64,000 bases of DNA from Embleya hyalina (GTDB taxonomy: Bacteria > Actinomycetota > Actinomycetes > Streptomycetales > Streptomycetaceae). The stretch covers positions 271,065-335,064 of the forward strand of contig NZ_BIFH01000017.1 of the NCBI RefSeq assembly GCF_003967355.1, written 5' to 3'. Below are positions 42,421 to 52,767 of this stretch, piece by piece (position 1 is the first letter of the stretch; each line of letters starts with the position of its first letter). The notes under the pieces were generated by a model. That model did no database searches. It was not told the origin of the DNA and saw only the letters and a list, made by a program, of their open reading frames with translations. Both the position numbers and the translations under genes were made by a program.

Positions 42421-43497
42421 ATGTCGATGATCCGCGACCTCCGCGCCGCAGTCCGCCCGTACCGCCGCACCCCGCTGCCGTCGAGCACGCCCGTGGCGAC
42501 CGGGAACTGTGTGGTGGACTGTGCCGTGTATCGCGACGGCCATCGCCTGGACGGCTACGCGAACCCCGACTCGGCGATCCACGAGGTGCGCGAGGGCGGC
42601 GGCTTCGTCTGGATCGGCCTGCACGAGCCCAGCGCACTCGAACTGTCCGGTATCGCCGAACGGTTCGGCCTGCACCCGCTCGCCGTGGAGGACGCCGTAC
42701 ACGCGCATCAGCGGCCCAAGCTGGAGCGCTACGACGACACCCTGTTCGCGGTCTTCAAGACGGTCACCTACGTCGAGCACGAACAGCTCTCCGCGACCAG
42801 CGAGATCGTCGAGACCGGCGAGATCATGGTCTTCCTCGGCAACGACTTCGTGGTCACCGTGCGGCACGGTCGGCACGGCGCGCTCGGCGATCTGCGCTGC
42901 CGCCTGGAGGACGGCGCCGAACTCCTCGCCGCGGGCCCATCGGCGGTGCTGCACGCGGTCGCCGACCGGGTGGTGGACACCTACCTCGACGTCGCCCAGC
43001 TCATCCAGGACGACATCGACCAGGTCGAGAACGACGTGTTCGGCGGCGGTGGCGCGGGCGACGCGGGCCGGATCTACCAGCTCAAGCGCGAACTGCTCGA
43101 ACTCAAGCGCGCGGTCGCCCCGCTCGCCCGCCCGCTGCACGCGCTCGCCGAGCGGCCGATGCGCCAGGTACACCCCGACATCCGGGAGTACTTCCGCGAC
43201 GTCGAGGACCACCTGTCCCGGGTCGGCGAACAGGTGGCGTCGTTCGACGAGTTGCTGACCTCGATCCTGCAGGCCAACCTCGCGCAGGTGACGGTCGCGC
43301 AGAACGAGGACATGCGCAAGATCTCGGCCTGGGTGGCGATCTTCGCCGTGCCCACGATGCTCGCCGGGGTGTACGGGATGAACTTCGAGCACATGCCCGA
43401 GCTGAAGTGGCGGTACGGCTACCCGATGACGTTGTCGGTGATCGTGGTCGTGTGCACGCTGATGCACCGGGGCTTCCGCCGCAACGGCTGGCTGTAG
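42421..43497 (+). CDS. corA: CorA-family magnesium/cobalt transporter
   Basis: 358 aa, ATG 42421 with AGGAG six bases upstream. Large N-terminal cytoplasmic domain, a long helix (YLDVAQLIQDDIDQVENDVF onward), then two C-terminal membrane segments. Between them the selectivity motif YGMNFEHMPEL contains the invariant GMN. The protein forms a pentameric Mg2+ channel. The C-terminus ends RRNGWL, as usual for CorA. An unusually long, possibly structured leader precedes it. Confidence 0.95.
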   Translation: MSMIRDLRAAVRPYRRTPLPSSTPVATGNCVVDCAVYRDGHRLDGYANPDSAIHEVREGGGFVWIGLHEPSALELSGIAERFGLHPLAVEDAVHAHQRPKLERYDDTLFAVFKTVTYVEHEQLSATSEIVETGEIMVFLGNDFVVTVRHGRHGALGDLRCRLEDGAELLAAGPSAVLHAVADRVVDTYLDVAQLIQDDIDQVENDVFGGGGAGDAGRIYQLKRELLELKRAVAPLARPLHALAERPMRQVHPDIREYFRDVEDHLSRVGEQVASFDELLTSILQANLAQVTVAQNEDMRKISAWVAIFAVPTMLAGVYGMNFEHMPELKWRYGYPMTLSVIVVVCTLMHRGFRRNGWL

Positions 43498-43529
43498 CGG
43501 CCCGGTCGGCGGCGTCGGGGCGCGGCGGC

Positions 43530-44027
43530 CTACAACTCCAGTCGGCCGACCAGGTTGCGCGCCCGCTCGGCCAGGTCGGGTCGCACCACCACGTCGTAGC
43601 GCGAGGCCACGATCTGGCTGGTGGAGACGAAGTCCCGACGGCCGCCCAGCGCCTTGTACCCCAACCAGCCGAACAAGGCGCCCGCGGCGATGCCCCAGAC
43701 CAGCCCCATCAGCACCAGCCAGATCCACCCGTGGCTGCGAACCGCGAAGATGCCCAGGAACAGCCCGATCATCAGCCCGAACCACGCACCGCTCGCCGCA
43801 CCGGACGCCGCCGCCTTGCCAGCGGTGAGCCGACCCAGCACGTTCTCGACCATGCGCAGGTCGGCACCGACGATCGCGGTGTTCTCCACCGGGAACTCGT
43901 GGTCCGACAGGTAGTCGACCGCCCGCTGGGCACCCGCGTAGTTCGTGTAGGACGCGATGACCTGGCCGGTGTTCGCCAGGTCGGGCCCGGGCGCACCCGC
44001 GCCGGGAGGAAGATTCCGACCGAACAT
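43530..44027 (-). CDS. general-stress-protein-17M-like membrane-associated protein
   Basis: 165 aa. The N-terminal half contains VIASYTNYAGAQRAVDYLSD-HEFPVENTAIVGADLRMVE, the YflT/general stress protein 17M fold. Two hydrophobic segments follow (GAWFGLMIGLFLGIFAV and WLVLMGLVWGIAAGALFGW by composition, about 78-125). The last part resembles a second copy of the fold. Probably a small stress-related membrane protein. Convergent with corA. Confidence 0.82.
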   Translation of the reverse strand: MFGRNLPPGAGAPGPDLANTGQVIASYTNYAGAQRAVDYLSDHEFPVENTAIVGADLRMVENVLGRLTAGKAAASGAASGAWFGLMIGLFLGIFAVRSHGWIWLVLMGLVWGIAAGALFGWLGYKALGGRRDFVSTSQIVASRYDVVVRPDLAERARNLVGRLEL

Positions 44028-44210
44028 GCTGCCGCCTCGCCTGAATGCCGGCCGAATCCCGGCCCGTATGGTCGTTCGACCGGGAGCCTGTACCCGACAA
44101 AATCCATGACAACACGTGGCGAATAGGCCGAATATCGGTCAACCCGTGCGGTTGCCGGTCCGGTCGCGTCGAGGACGGAGCGCGGTCGGGAGGGGCCCGG
44201 GCCGTGGCCC

Positions 44211-45092
44211 CTACCTCGCCAAGACCTCGCGCACCGCCTCCCCCACCGCGTCCGGGCGGTCCAGCATCACGAAGTGGGCGGAGTCGTCCAGCACCTCGCA
44301 GCGGCCCTGCGGCGACAGGTTCGCCAGGGTGCGCAGGGCCCGTACCCAGCGGGCCCGGGCGGCCAGGCTCTCGTAGCCCCCGGCGGCGGCCAGCACCCGC
44401 AGCGGGACGTCCGGCAGCGGTGCGACCCGGCGCAGGTCGGCGAGTTCGGCGGCCACGTCGAAGTACGTGGCGTTCTCGGTGAGCGCCGCCGCGAAGAACC
44501 GCCCCGAGCCGTACGACCCGCGCACCCAGCGCGCGTCCGCCACGTCCCGGTGCCGGCGCGACTGGGTGAACAGGATCGAGCGCCGCGCCGCGGGACCGAT
44601 CGCCCGACTCACGCCGGTGGCCCGCATCGCCCCGCCCAGCGCCCTGGCCGCCCGGATCCGGGCCTGCCGGGCGGGTCGCGGTCGCGGCTTCTCCTCGTTG
44701 CTCGGATCGACCAGGACCAGGCCCGCCGTGCGCTCGGGGTACATCCGGGCGAAGCCCTCGACGTGGAAGGCGCCGAGCGAGTGAGCGAGCAGGACGTACG
44801 GGCCGGGCAGCGCGAGCGCGTCCGCCAGCGCGGCGATGCGATCGGCCTCGTGGGCCAGCGTGGGCGGGCGCGGGTCGGGCTGCGAGTAGCCCAGGCCCGG
44901 GCGGTCGAAGCGGACCACCGTGCAGTCGGCGGTGAGCGGCGGCACCACCGGATCCCAGTCGAACCACGCGCCGCCGAGCCCACTGGTGGCAATCACCACG
45001 GGACCGGCGCCTTCGCGGACCACGTGCAGCGCGGTCCCGTCGATCCGGACGAACTCCCCGGGCGGTACCGGTACCGGGCGTCTGGCGACCAT
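44211..45092 (-). CDS. alpha/beta hydrolase
   Basis: 293 aa from ATG 45092, with GGGGAG six bases upstream, preferred over the in-frame start at 45134. Oxyanion region IATSGLGGAWFDWDP, substrate loop FDRPGLGYSQPDPRP, nucleophile AHSLGAFHVEG, catalytic His in DDSAHFVMLDRPD. Related to haloalkane dehalogenase- or epoxide hydrolase-like serine hydrolases. Substrate unknown. The 183 bp between it and the stress-protein gene hold nothing recognisable. Confidence 0.87.
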   Translation of the reverse strand: MVARRPVPVPPGEFVRIDGTALHVVREGAGPVVIATSGLGGAWFDWDPVVPPLTADCTVVRFDRPGLGYSQPDPRPPTLAHEADRIAALADALALPGPYVLLAHSLGAFHVEGFARMYPERTAGLVLVDPSNEEKPRPRPARQARIRAARALGGAMRATGVSRAIGPAARRSILFTQSRRHRDVADARWVRGSYGSGRFFAAALTENATYFDVAAELADLRRVAPLPDVPLRVLAAAGGYESLAARARWVRALRTLANLSPQGRCEVLDDSAHFVMLDRPDAVGEAVREVLAR

Positions 45093-45293
45093 GATGGGCT
45101 CCCCGTCACTCGAGGTTGCGCGTGCCGCCATCATCGGTCGCGGGGCGGGCCCCGTCCCGCAACGACGCGACCGCTACGCCGACCGAGCCGATACCGGACC
45201 CGGTTGGCCGCCGGCCACCCCGGCGCGACGACGCAACGTGCCGATCATTGGCTCCCGTCCCGAGATCCGGGGCGGGAGCCACGACCCGGGGCC

Positions 45294-46490
45294 TCAGCCC
45301 TTGAGCTTGTAGTCCTCCAGCAGCCGCCGGCCGATGATCATCTTCTGAATCTCGGCCGTGCCCTCGCCGATCAGCAGCATGGGCGCCTCGCGGTAGAGGC
45401 GTTCGATCTCGAATTCGCGCGAGAACCCGTACCCGCCGTGGATCCGGAACGCGTCCTCGACGACCTCCTTGCAGTATTCGGAGGCCAGGTACTTGGCCAT
45501 CCCCGCCTCGAGGTCGTTGCGCTCGCCCGCGTCCTTCTTGCGCGCCGCGTTGACCATCATCGCGTGCGCGGCCTCGACCTTGGTGGCCATCTCGGCGAGC
45601 TTGAACTGGATCGCCTGGTGCCCGGTCAGCGGCTTGCCGAAGGTCTCCCGCTGCTGCGCGTAGCGAATGCCCAGCTCGAACGCGCGCTGCGCGACCCCGC
45701 AGCCGCGCGCGGCCACGTTCACCCGGCCCACCTCGACGCCGTCCATCATCTGGTAGAAGCCCTTGCCGGGCACCCCGCCCAGAATGCGATCGGCCGGCAC
45801 CCGGCAGTTGTCGAGCACCATCTCGGTGGTGTCGACACCCTTGTAGCCCATCTTGTCGATCTTGCCGGGGATGGTCAGGCCCGGGCGCGTCTCGCCGAAG
45901 CCGGACTCCTTGTCGATCAGGAACGTGGTCATGTTCCGGTAGACCGAGTCCTCGCCCAGCTCGGTCTTGGTCAGCACCGCGACGAGATTGGCGCTGCCGC
46001 CGTTGGTGAGCCACATCTTCTGGCCGTTGAGTACGTAGAACTCGCCGTCCGGCACCGCCTTGGTGCGGATCGCCGACACGTCCGACCCACAGTGCGGCTC
46101 CGACATCGAGAAGGCGCCGCGGATCTCGCCCTCGGCCATCTTCGGCAGGTAGTACGCCTTCTGCTCGTCGGTGCCGTGCTGCTTGATCATGTACGCGACG
46201 ATGAAGTGCGTGTTGATGATGCCGGACACGCTCATCCAGCCGCGCGCGATCTCCTCGACCACCAGCGCGTAGGTCAGCAGCGACTCGCCGAGGCCGCCGT
46301 ACTCCTCCGGGATCATCAGGCCGAACAGGCCCATGGCCTTCATGCCCTCGACGATCTCCGCCGGGTACTCGTCCCGGTGCTCCAGCTCGGTCGCGACCGG
46401 GATGATCTCCTTGTCCACGAACGTGCGGACCGTGGAAAGGATCTCCCGCTGGACTTCGGTGAGTCCGTCGGTCTGTGCGAGGCGGCCCAT
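45294..46490 (-). CDS. acyl-CoA dehydrogenase
   Basis: 398 aa, ATG 46490 with AAGGAG eight bases before. Flavoprotein features: MSEPHCGSDVSAI, VLNGQKMWLTNGG and RETFGKPLTGHQAIQFKLAEM. Near the C-terminus, IHGGYGFSREFEIERLYRE and LLIGEGTAEIQ, with Glu at the usual catalytic place. These fit short/branched-chain acyl-CoA dehydrogenases of fatty acid or branched-chain amino acid breakdown. It is the first gene after hutI on the same strand but separated by 174 bp. Confidence 0.93.
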   Translation of the reverse strand: MGRLAQTDGLTEVQREILSTVRTFVDKEIIPVATELEHRDEYPAEIVEGMKAMGLFGLMIPEEYGGLGESLLTYALVVEEIARGWMSVSGIINTHFIVAYMIKQHGTDEQKAYYLPKMAEGEIRGAFSMSEPHCGSDVSAIRTKAVPDGEFYVLNGQKMWLTNGGSANLVAVLTKTELGEDSVYRNMTTFLIDKESGFGETRPGLTIPGKIDKMGYKGVDTTEMVLDNCRVPADRILGGVPGKGFYQMMDGVEVGRVNVAARGCGVAQRAFELGIRYAQQRETFGKPLTGHQAIQFKLAEMATKVEAAHAMMVNAARKKDAGERNDLEAGMAKYLASEYCKEVVEDAFRIHGGYGFSREFEIERLYREAPMLLIGEGTAEIQKMIIGRRLLEDYKLKG

Positions 46491-46664
46491 GGGCGGCGCT
46501 CCTTCCGTCTGCGCATGTCCGGGCCCCACTCCCTCGGGGTCCCGGCCACGCTTCTGGCTTAGAGAGTTACCGGGGAGTATCCACGAGCGCGCCGGGTCGC
46601 GACAGAGGGGGTCCGTAACGCGGGCACCCCGATTTCGAACGATCCGTCGGCCACTCGACCTCGC

Positions 46665-47831
46665 TCAGACCGCCACGCCCGCCCGCCACACCGCGCGCAC
46701 CAGCGGTACACCGGGCCGGTAGGCGAGGTGCACGTGCGAGGGCGCGTCCAGCTCGACCACGTCGGCGCGCGCCCCCGGCCGCAGCACGCCCACGTCCGAG
46801 CGACGCAGCGCGCGCGCACCGCCGGCGGTCGCCGCGTACAGCGCCTCGTCGGGCGTCATGCCCATGTCCCGCACCGCGAGCGCGATGCAGAACGGCATCG
46901 ACGTGGTGAAGCTGGAGCCGGGGTTGCAGTCGGTGGACAGCGCCACCTCGACGCCGGCGGCGAGCAGCCGGCGGGCGTCCGGGTAGACCGCGCGGGTGGA
47001 GAATTCCGCGCCGGGGAGCAGCGTGGCCACCGTGTCGCCGGCCGCGAGCGCGTCCACGTCGGCATCGGCGAGGTGGGTGCAGTGGTCGGCCGAGGCCGCG
47101 CCGAGCTCGACGGCCAGTTGTACGCCGGGCCCGTGCCCGAGCTGGTTGGCGTGTACGCGCGGGATCAGGCCCTTGGCCTTGCCGGCGGTCAGGATCGCCC
47201 GGGCCTGGTCGCCGTCGAACGCGCCGCGCTCGCAGAAGACGTCCACCCAGCGGGCGTGCGGCGCGCAGGCGTCCAGCATCGGGCCGGTGACGAGGTCGAC
47301 GTAGCCGGCCGGGTCGTCGGCGTATTCCGGCGCGACGATGTGCGCGCCGAGGTAGGTGGTCTCGGCGGTGAACGCCGACGCGATCCGCAACGCGCGTTCC
47401 TCGTCGGCGACGGTGAGGCCGTAGCCGGACTTGATCTCGATCGTGGTGGTGCCCTGCCGCGCCGCCTCGGCCACCAGCAGGCCGGCGTTCGCGGCCAACT
47501 GTCGCTCGCTCGCGGCCCGGGTCGCGGCCACCGTGGTACGAATCCCGCCGGCCCGGTACGCCTGGCCGGACATCCGCGCGTCGAACTCGGCGGTGCGGTC
47601 GCCGGCGAAGACCAGGTGCGAGTGCGAGTCGACGAAGCCGGGCTGGACCGCGCGGCCCTCGGCGTCGTGCCGGGTGTCCGCGTCCGGGGCGCTCGCGGCG
47701 GCCCCCACCCACACGATGCGGTCGCCGTCGAGCACGAGGGCCGCGTCCCGGAGCAGGCCGAGGGGGCCGGCGCCGAGTTCGGGGTCGTTGGTGACCAGCG
47801 AGCCGATGTTGGTGATCAGGGTGGTGGCCAC
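46665..47831 (-). CDS. hutI: imidazolonepropionase
   Basis: 388 aa from GTG 47831. The metal-binding [13 protein letters not shown], then [10 protein letters not shown], and HANQLG, DHCTHL and [15 protein letters not shown] are the hallmarks of HutI. The enzyme opens 4-imidazolone-5-propionate to N-formimino-L-glutamate, step three of histidine breakdown. It is 80 bp behind hutF, last in the operon hutU, M20 hydrolase, hutF, hutI. Confidence 0.95.
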   Translation of the reverse strand: MATTLITNIGSLVTNDPELGAGPLGLLRDAALVLDGDRIVWVGAAASAPDADTRHDAEGRAVQPGFVDSHSHLVFAGDRTAEFDARMSGQAYRAGGIRTTVAATRAASERQLAANAGLLVAEAARQGTTTIEIKSGYGLTVADEERALRIASAFTAETTYLGAHIVAPEYADDPAGYVDLVTGPMLDACAPHARWVDVFCERGAFDGDQARAILTAGKAKGLIPRVHANQLGHGPGVQLAVELGAASADHCTHLADADVDALAAGDTVATLLPGAEFSTRAVYPDARRLLAAGVEVALSTDCNPGSSFTTSMPFCIALAVRDMGMTPDEALYAATAGGARALRRSDVGVLRPGARADVVELDAPSHVHLAYRPGVPLVRAVWRAGVAV

Positions 47832-47911
47832 GCGCGAGTGGTCCCTTCGGTCCGGGGTGGCGGCCGTTCGAGGCGAAGCGGCCGGGTGACGGGGGGTACT
47901 GGATCAGTGGA

Positions 47912-49249
47912 TCAGCGGAACAGATCGTGGATCGCCGTGGTCAGCGCCCGCGGGACCGCCTCCACGAGCTGGTGCACACCGTCGCGGACGACGACCCGGC
48001 CGTCGACCAGCACGTGTGTGACGTCGCCCGCGGCGGCCGCGAACACGGCCGCCTCGCCGGCCAGTCGGGGCACGGTGCCGGCCAGCCGCACCGAGTCCAG
48101 ACCGATGGTGGTGAGGTCGGCCAGGGCACCGACCTCGATCCGGCCCGCGTCCGGCCACCCGAGGGCCCGGTGGCCGACGGTGGTGGCGTACGCCAGCAGC
48201 GCGGCCGAGGTGAAGTGGCCGCGTCGCCCGGTGCGCAGGCGTTCGTCGAGTTCGACCGCGCGGGCCTCCTCGAACAGGTCGATCACCGCCTGGCTGTCGC
48301 TGCCCAGGGACAGCGGCACCCCGGCCCGGACCAGGTCGCCGGCCGGGCCGATGCCGTCGGCGAGGTCGCGCTCGGTGGTGGGGCAGAAGCAGACGCCCGC
48401 CCCGGACCGGGCCAGTGCGGCGATGTCGGCGTCGGTGAGGTGGGTGGCGTGTACCGCCGTCGCGTTCGGGCTCCAGAACCCGTGCGCGTCGAGCAGTCCG
48501 GTGGGGGTCAGGCCGTAGTGCGCGAGGCACGCGGCGTTCTCGGCGGGCTGCTCGGACAGGTGCACGTGGACCGGCACACCCTCGGTCCGCGCCGCCCAGC
48601 CGGCGTAGTCGTCCTTCGTGGCGAACGCCCGGACCGAGTGGATCGCCGCCCCGATCCGGGTGTTGGCGTCGCCGCGCAGCGCGCTCCAGCGCTCGTACCA
48701 GCCGTCGGAGCCGCCGTCGCCGAAGCGGCGCTGCACGCCCGCCAACGGCTGGTGGCCGTCGGCGGTGAGGCCGCCGTGCAGGTAGCAGGTGTCGAGGAGG
48801 GTGAGCCGGACACCGGCCTGTCGGGCCGCCTCGATCAGCGCATGGCCCATCGCGTTGGGGTCGTCGTACGGCGTGCCGTCCGGGCCGTGGTGCAGGTAGT
48901 GGAACTCGCCCACGGAGGTGATCCCGGCCAGCGCCATCTCGGCGTACACCGCCCGCGCGAGCGCGAGGTAGGTGTCCGGGTCGAGCCGGCCGGCCGCCTT
49001 GTACATCTGGTCGCGCCAGGTCCAGAAGGTTCCGGTGCCGGACTGGGTGCGCCCGCGCAGCGCCCGGTGGAAGGCGTGCGAGTGGGCGTTGGCCAGGCCC
49101 GGCAGGGTCAGCCCGGGCAACACCGAGGCGCCCGCCGGCACCGGGCGGTCGGGGGTGACCGAGGCGATGCGGCCGTCCACGATCGAGAGCACCACGTCGC
49201 GCTCGATCCCGGTGCGGGTCCACACCAGTTCACACCAGTACTCGCTCAC
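47912..49249 (-). CDS. hutF: formimidoylglutamate deiminase
   Basis: 445 aa. GTG 49249 overlaps the stop of the preceding gene (GTGA). The amidohydrolase-superfamily metal site is LANAHSHAFHRALRG, and HVHLSEQPAENAA, HATHLTD and LGSDSQAVIDLFEEAR complete the HutF pattern. The enzyme deaminates N-formimino-L-glutamate to N-formyl-L-glutamate plus ammonia, the route used by streptomycetes and pseudomonads instead of direct hydrolysis by HutG. A formylglutamate hydrolase is then needed, and the neighbouring M20 enzyme may supply it. Confidence 0.93.
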   Translation of the reverse strand: MSEYWCELVWTRTGIERDVVLSIVDGRIASVTPDRPVPAGASVLPGLTLPGLANAHSHAFHRALRGRTQSGTGTFWTWRDQMYKAAGRLDPDTYLALARAVYAEMALAGITSVGEFHYLHHGPDGTPYDDPNAMGHALIEAARQAGVRLTLLDTCYLHGGLTADGHQPLAGVQRRFGDGGSDGWYERWSALRGDANTRIGAAIHSVRAFATKDDYAGWAARTEGVPVHVHLSEQPAENAACLAHYGLTPTGLLDAHGFWSPNATAVHATHLTDADIAALARSGAGVCFCPTTERDLADGIGPAGDLVRAGVPLSLGSDSQAVIDLFEEARAVELDERLRTGRRGHFTSAALLAYATTVGHRALGWPDAGRIEVGALADLTTIGLDSVRLAGTVPRLAGEAAVFAAAAGDVTHVLVDGRVVVRDGVHQLVEAVPRALTTAIHDLFR

Positions 49250-50454
49250 ACCGCGTCCTCGCTCGTCAGGTCCGTCACCACGTCGGCCAGCGCCGCCACG
49301 CCCGCGAGGCAGTCCACCATCTCCGCGCTCTCCGCCGGCGAGTGCGACACGCCGGTGGGGTTGCGGACGAACACCATCGCGGTGGGCACGTGCGCGGACA
49401 GGATGCCCGCGTCGTGGCCGGCGCCGGTGGGCAGGATCGGCGCGCCGCCGAGCCGCTTGGCGATGCGGTCGCGCAGCGGGGCGGCGAACTCGACGATCGG
49501 GGTGTACGACTCGCGGGCGACCTGGACGCAGACCGCGTCGCGCTCGCCGCGCTCGGTGGCGGTCCGGATGATCTCGCCGACCACCTCGTCCAGGGTCTGC
49601 TCGTCGGCGGCGCGCGCGTCGAGCCAGCCGTGCACCTCGGACGCGATCGCGTTGGCCGCGCCGGGGCGCGCGTCGACCTTGCCGAAGGTGGCCAGGGCGC
49701 CGGCGAGATGGGCCTTCTTGCGGGCGGCGAGCACGGTGTTGGCGTAGGTGAGCATCGGGTCGCGCCGGTCCTCCAGGCGGGTGGTGCCCGCGTGGTTGGC
49801 CTCGCCGCGGAAGTCGAAGCGCCAGCGCCCGTGCGGCCAGATCGCCGAGGCGACGCCCACCGCGCGGTCCCGGTGCACCAGGTCGCGGCCCTGCTCCACG
49901 TGCAGTTCGACGAACGCGGCGATGCGGCCGAGCCGTTCGGGGTCGGGCCCGATCGCGGCCGGGTCGAATCCGGCGCGCTCCATCGCGTCGCCCAGGAACA
50001 CCCCGTCGGCGTCCTTCAGCGCCCGCGCCTGCTCCGGCGTCAACACCCCGGCGGACAACCGGGATCCGACGCAGGCCACGTTGAACCGGGCGCCCTCCTC
50101 GTCGCCGAAGTTGACGATGCCCAGCGGGCGGGTCGGCTCCTCGCCGCGCTCGCGCAGCAGGTCGAGCGCGGCGAAGGAGGAGACCACGCCCAGCGGTCCG
50201 TCGTAGGCGCCGCCGTCGGGCACCGAGTCGAGGTGGCTGCCGATCACGACCGCGTCGGGGCCGGTCGCGGTCCACGCCCACTGGTTGCCGTTGCGGTCCT
50301 CCTCGTACAGCAGTCCCCGGCTCTCGGCCTGCTCGCGAAACCACGCGCGGCACTCGGCGTCGGCCCCGGTCCACGCGTAGCGGCGATAGCCGCCGGAGGC
50401 GGCGCGACCCACCGGGAGCAGGTCGCGCCACATCGCCTCGAAGCCGGTGCTCAC
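49246..50454 (-). CDS. M20-family amidohydrolase in the hut operon (annotated elsewhere as allantoate amidohydrolase)
   Basis: 402 aa. GTG 50454 overlaps the hutU stop (GTGA). Zinc ligands and catalytic residues: [36 protein letters not shown] and the C-terminal [12 protein letters not shown]. By family it belongs with allantoate amidohydrolase and N-carbamoyl amino acid hydrolases. Its place between hutU and hutF, with no hutG in the cluster, suggests it releases glutamate from N-formyl-L-glutamate. Evidence for this is context only. Translational coupling implies fixed stoichiometry with HutU and HutF. Confidence 0.85.
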   Translation of the reverse strand: MSTGFEAMWRDLLPVGRAASGGYRRYAWTGADAECRAWFREQAESRGLLYEEDRNGNQWAWTATGPDAVVIGSHLDSVPDGGAYDGPLGVVSSFAALDLLRERGEEPTRPLGIVNFGDEEGARFNVACVGSRLSAGVLTPEQARALKDADGVFLGDAMERAGFDPAAIGPDPERLGRIAAFVELHVEQGRDLVHRDRAVGVASAIWPHGRWRFDFRGEANHAGTTRLEDRRDPMLTYANTVLAARKKAHLAGALATFGKVDARPGAANAIASEVHGWLDARAADEQTLDEVVGEIIRTATERGERDAVCVQVARESYTPIVEFAAPLRDRIAKRLGGAPILPTGAGHDAGILSAHVPTAMVFVRNPTGVSHSPAESAEMVDCLAGVAALADVVTDLTSEDAV

Positions 50455-52124
50455 GCGTCGCCTTCCCGCATCGGCACCCGCACACCACGCTCGTCCGCGA
50501 CCTCGCCGGCCAGGTCGTAGCCCGCGTCGACGTGGCGGATCACACCCATGCCGGGGTCGTTGGTGAGCACGCGGCGGATCTTCTCGCCGGCCAGCGGCGT
50601 GCCGTCGGCGACGGTGACCTGGCCCGCGTGGATCGAGCGGCCGATGCCGACCCCGCCGCCGTGGTGGATGGACACCCACGAGGCGCCGGAGGCCACGTTG
50701 ACCATCGCGTTGAGCAGCGGCCAGTCGGCGATCGCGTCGGAGCCGTCGAGCATGCCCTCGGTCTCCCGGTACGGGCTGGCCACCGAGCCGCAGTCGAGGT
50801 GGTCGCGGCCGATCACGATCGGCGCGGCCAATTCGCCCGAGGCGACCATGTCGTTGAACCGCTCGCCGGCCCGGTCCCGCTCGCCGTAGCCCAGCCAGCA
50901 GATCCGCGCGGGCAGCCCCTGGAAGTGCACCTTCTCCTGGGCCAGCTTGATCCAGCGGGCCAGCGACTCGTTCTCCGGGAACAGGTCGAGCACGGCCTTG
51001 TCGGTCTTGGCGATGTCGCGCGCGTCGCCGGAGAGCGCGGCCCAGCGGAACGGGCCCTTGCCTTCGCAGAACAGCGGCCGGATGTACGCCGGGACGAAGC
51101 CCGGGAAGTCGAACGCCCGGGTGTAGCCCGCGAGTTGCGCCTCGCCGCGGATCGAGTTGCCGTAGTCGAAGACCTCGGCGCCCCTGTCCTGGAAGCCGAC
51201 CATGGCCTCGACGTGCCTGGCCATCGACTCCCGGGCGCGGTCGGTGAACTCGGCGGGCTTGGTCCGCGCGTATTCGGCCATGTCCTCGAACGCGACGCCG
51301 ACCGGCAGGTAGGCGAGCGGGTCGTGGGCCGAGGTCTGGTCGGTGACGATGTCGATCGGGGCGTCCATCGCGAGCAGCTGCGGGACCAGTTCGGCCGCGT
51401 TGCCGAGCAGGCCGATGGACAGCGGCCGGCGGGCGTCGCGCGCCTCGACGGCGAGCCGCAGCGCGGCGTCCAGCGTCTCGACCCGGGTGTCGCAGTAGCC
51501 GTGCTCGATGCGCCGGTCGATGCGTGAGGGGTCGCAGTCGATACAGATGACCACGCCGCCGTTCATGGTGACGGCCAGCGGTTGCGCGCCACCCATGCCG
51601 CCGAGCCCGGCGGTGAGGGTGATGGTGCCCTCCAGGCTGCCGCCGAAGCGCTTGGCGGCGACCGCGGCGAAGGTCTCGTAGGTGCCCTGGAGGATGCCCT
51701 GGGTGCCGATGTAGATCCACGAACCGGCGGTCATCTGGCCGTACATGGTCAGCCCGGCCGACTCCAGCCGGCGGAACTCCTCCCAGTTCGCCCAGTCGGG
51801 CACCAGGTTGGAGTTGGCGATCAGCACGCGCGGCGCCCACTCGTGGGTCTGCATCACGCCGACCGGACGGCCCGACTGCACGAGCAGCGTCTCGTCCTGT
51901 TTCAGCGTGGTCAGCGTGCGGGTGATCGCCTCGAAGGAGCGCCAGTCGCGGGCGGCCTTGCCGGTGCCGCCGTAGACGACCAGCTTGTCCGGGTGCTCGG
52001 CGACCTCGGGGTCGAGGTTGTTGAGCAGCATCCGCAGAGCGCCCTCCTGCTGCCACCCCCGGGTGGTGAGCGTGCTGCCGCGCGGTGCGCGCACCTCGCG
52101 CGGTCCTGCGGTGTGGTCCGACAT
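50451..52124 (-). CDS. hutU: urocanate hydratase (urocanase)
   Basis: 557 aa from ATG 52124 (AAGGGG seven bases upstream). Conserved urocanase stretches: [51 protein letters not shown], and [16 protein letters not shown], the last with the catalytic aspartate region and the invariant Cys. The enzyme, NAD-dependent, hydrates urocanate to imidazolonepropionate. First gene of the hut operon. The motif at 52205-52216 in its promoter region is shared with hutH. The 231 bp upstream contain no gene. Confidence 0.96.
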   Translation of the reverse strand: MSDHTAGPREVRAPRGSTLTTRGWQQEGALRMLLNNLDPEVAEHPDKLVVYGGTGKAARDWRSFEAITRTLTTLKQDETLLVQSGRPVGVMQTHEWAPRVLIANSNLVPDWANWEEFRRLESAGLTMYGQMTAGSWIYIGTQGILQGTYETFAAVAAKRFGGSLEGTITLTAGLGGMGGAQPLAVTMNGGVVICIDCDPSRIDRRIEHGYCDTRVETLDAALRLAVEARDARRPLSIGLLGNAAELVPQLLAMDAPIDIVTDQTSAHDPLAYLPVGVAFEDMAEYARTKPAEFTDRARESMARHVEAMVGFQDRGAEVFDYGNSIRGEAQLAGYTRAFDFPGFVPAYIRPLFCEGKGPFRWAALSGDARDIAKTDKAVLDLFPENESLARWIKLAQEKVHFQGLPARICWLGYGERDRAGERFNDMVASGELAAPIVIGRDHLDCGSVASPYRETEGMLDGSDAIADWPLLNAMVNVASGASWVSIHHGGGVGIGRSIHAGQVTVADGTPLAGEKIRRVLTNDPGMGVIRHVDAGYDLAGEVADERGVRVPMREGDA

Positions 52125-52204
52125 GGCGGCGCCCCTTCTGCTTCGGCTCGCATCGGTCCGTGTGCGGAACCGTATGCGGATCTGTATGAAAACATTCAGT
52201 CGCT

Positions 52205-52216
52205 TTCGAAGTGAAT
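52205..52216 (-). promoter_or_regulatory. motif shared by hutU and hutH promoters
   Basis: TTCGAAGTGAAT (plus-strand reading), 81 bp before hutU. The same sequence without one A (TTCGAGTGAAT on the other strand) overlaps the hutH start. A likely operator for the RpiR-type regulator encoded between them. Confidence 0.4.
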
Positions 52217-52356
52217 CTATCTGTTCTGTGAGGTGGCGCCAAGAGAGTCGGCCGAGTGGACCGCACGAGGACCGCGGCGGCACGGGATTTGACCCATCCG
52301 GTGCCATTTCCGACGCCCGGTGATCGGCCGGGACCGGCCCCGGGTAGCCGGACCGC

Positions 52357-52677
52357 ATGGATCTGCAGGAGGTGCTGTGGGCGATCACCGCCCTGGGTGC
52401 GTTCGTGGCGTTCGCGGGCCTGGTGATGCTGCTGACCGGGCGCGGGCGGGAGCCGGGCGTGGTGGCCTTGGTGGTGATGACGGGCGCGCTGCTGTGTACC
52501 GGCGGGTTCCTGCTCAGCGTTCCGCGCTACCGGGACACCGCCCTGATCGCGGGCGGCTCGGCGGCGGTGGGCGTCCTGGCCATGCTCGCGGCGATCACGC
52601 TGATGCCCGCGCACCGGGGGGCGGGCGACGGGCCGCGCGGGGTCACGTCGGAGCAGGACCCCGGGCGGCGCGGCTGA
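52357..52677 (+). CDS. small membrane protein of unknown function
   Basis: 106 aa, ATG 52357. Three hydrophobic stretches ([59 protein letters not shown]) separated by short charged loops, and a polar C-terminal tail. There is no good ribosome-binding site. The frame lies in otherwise empty sequence between divergent hutU and convergent rpiR, with membrane-protein amino acid composition that is unlikely by chance. I do not recognise a family. Confidence 0.55.
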   Translation: MDLQEVLWAITALGAFVAFAGLVMLLTGRGREPGVVALVVMTGALLCTGGFLLSVPRYRDTALIAGGSAAVGVLAMLAAITLMPAHRGAGDGPRGVTSEQDPGRRG

Positions 52678-52767
52678 GCGTGGTGTGCCTGCGCGGCACG
52701 AGGCCCGCTCGGTACGAAGGCCCGCCCCCGTGACGGTGGTCGCCCGCAGGCCGCGGGCACCCGCCGC

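Noticed and set aside
41952-42488. 178-codon minus-strand frame upstream of corA
   Set aside because: Poor codon bias, no binding site and overlap with the corA start. No domain.
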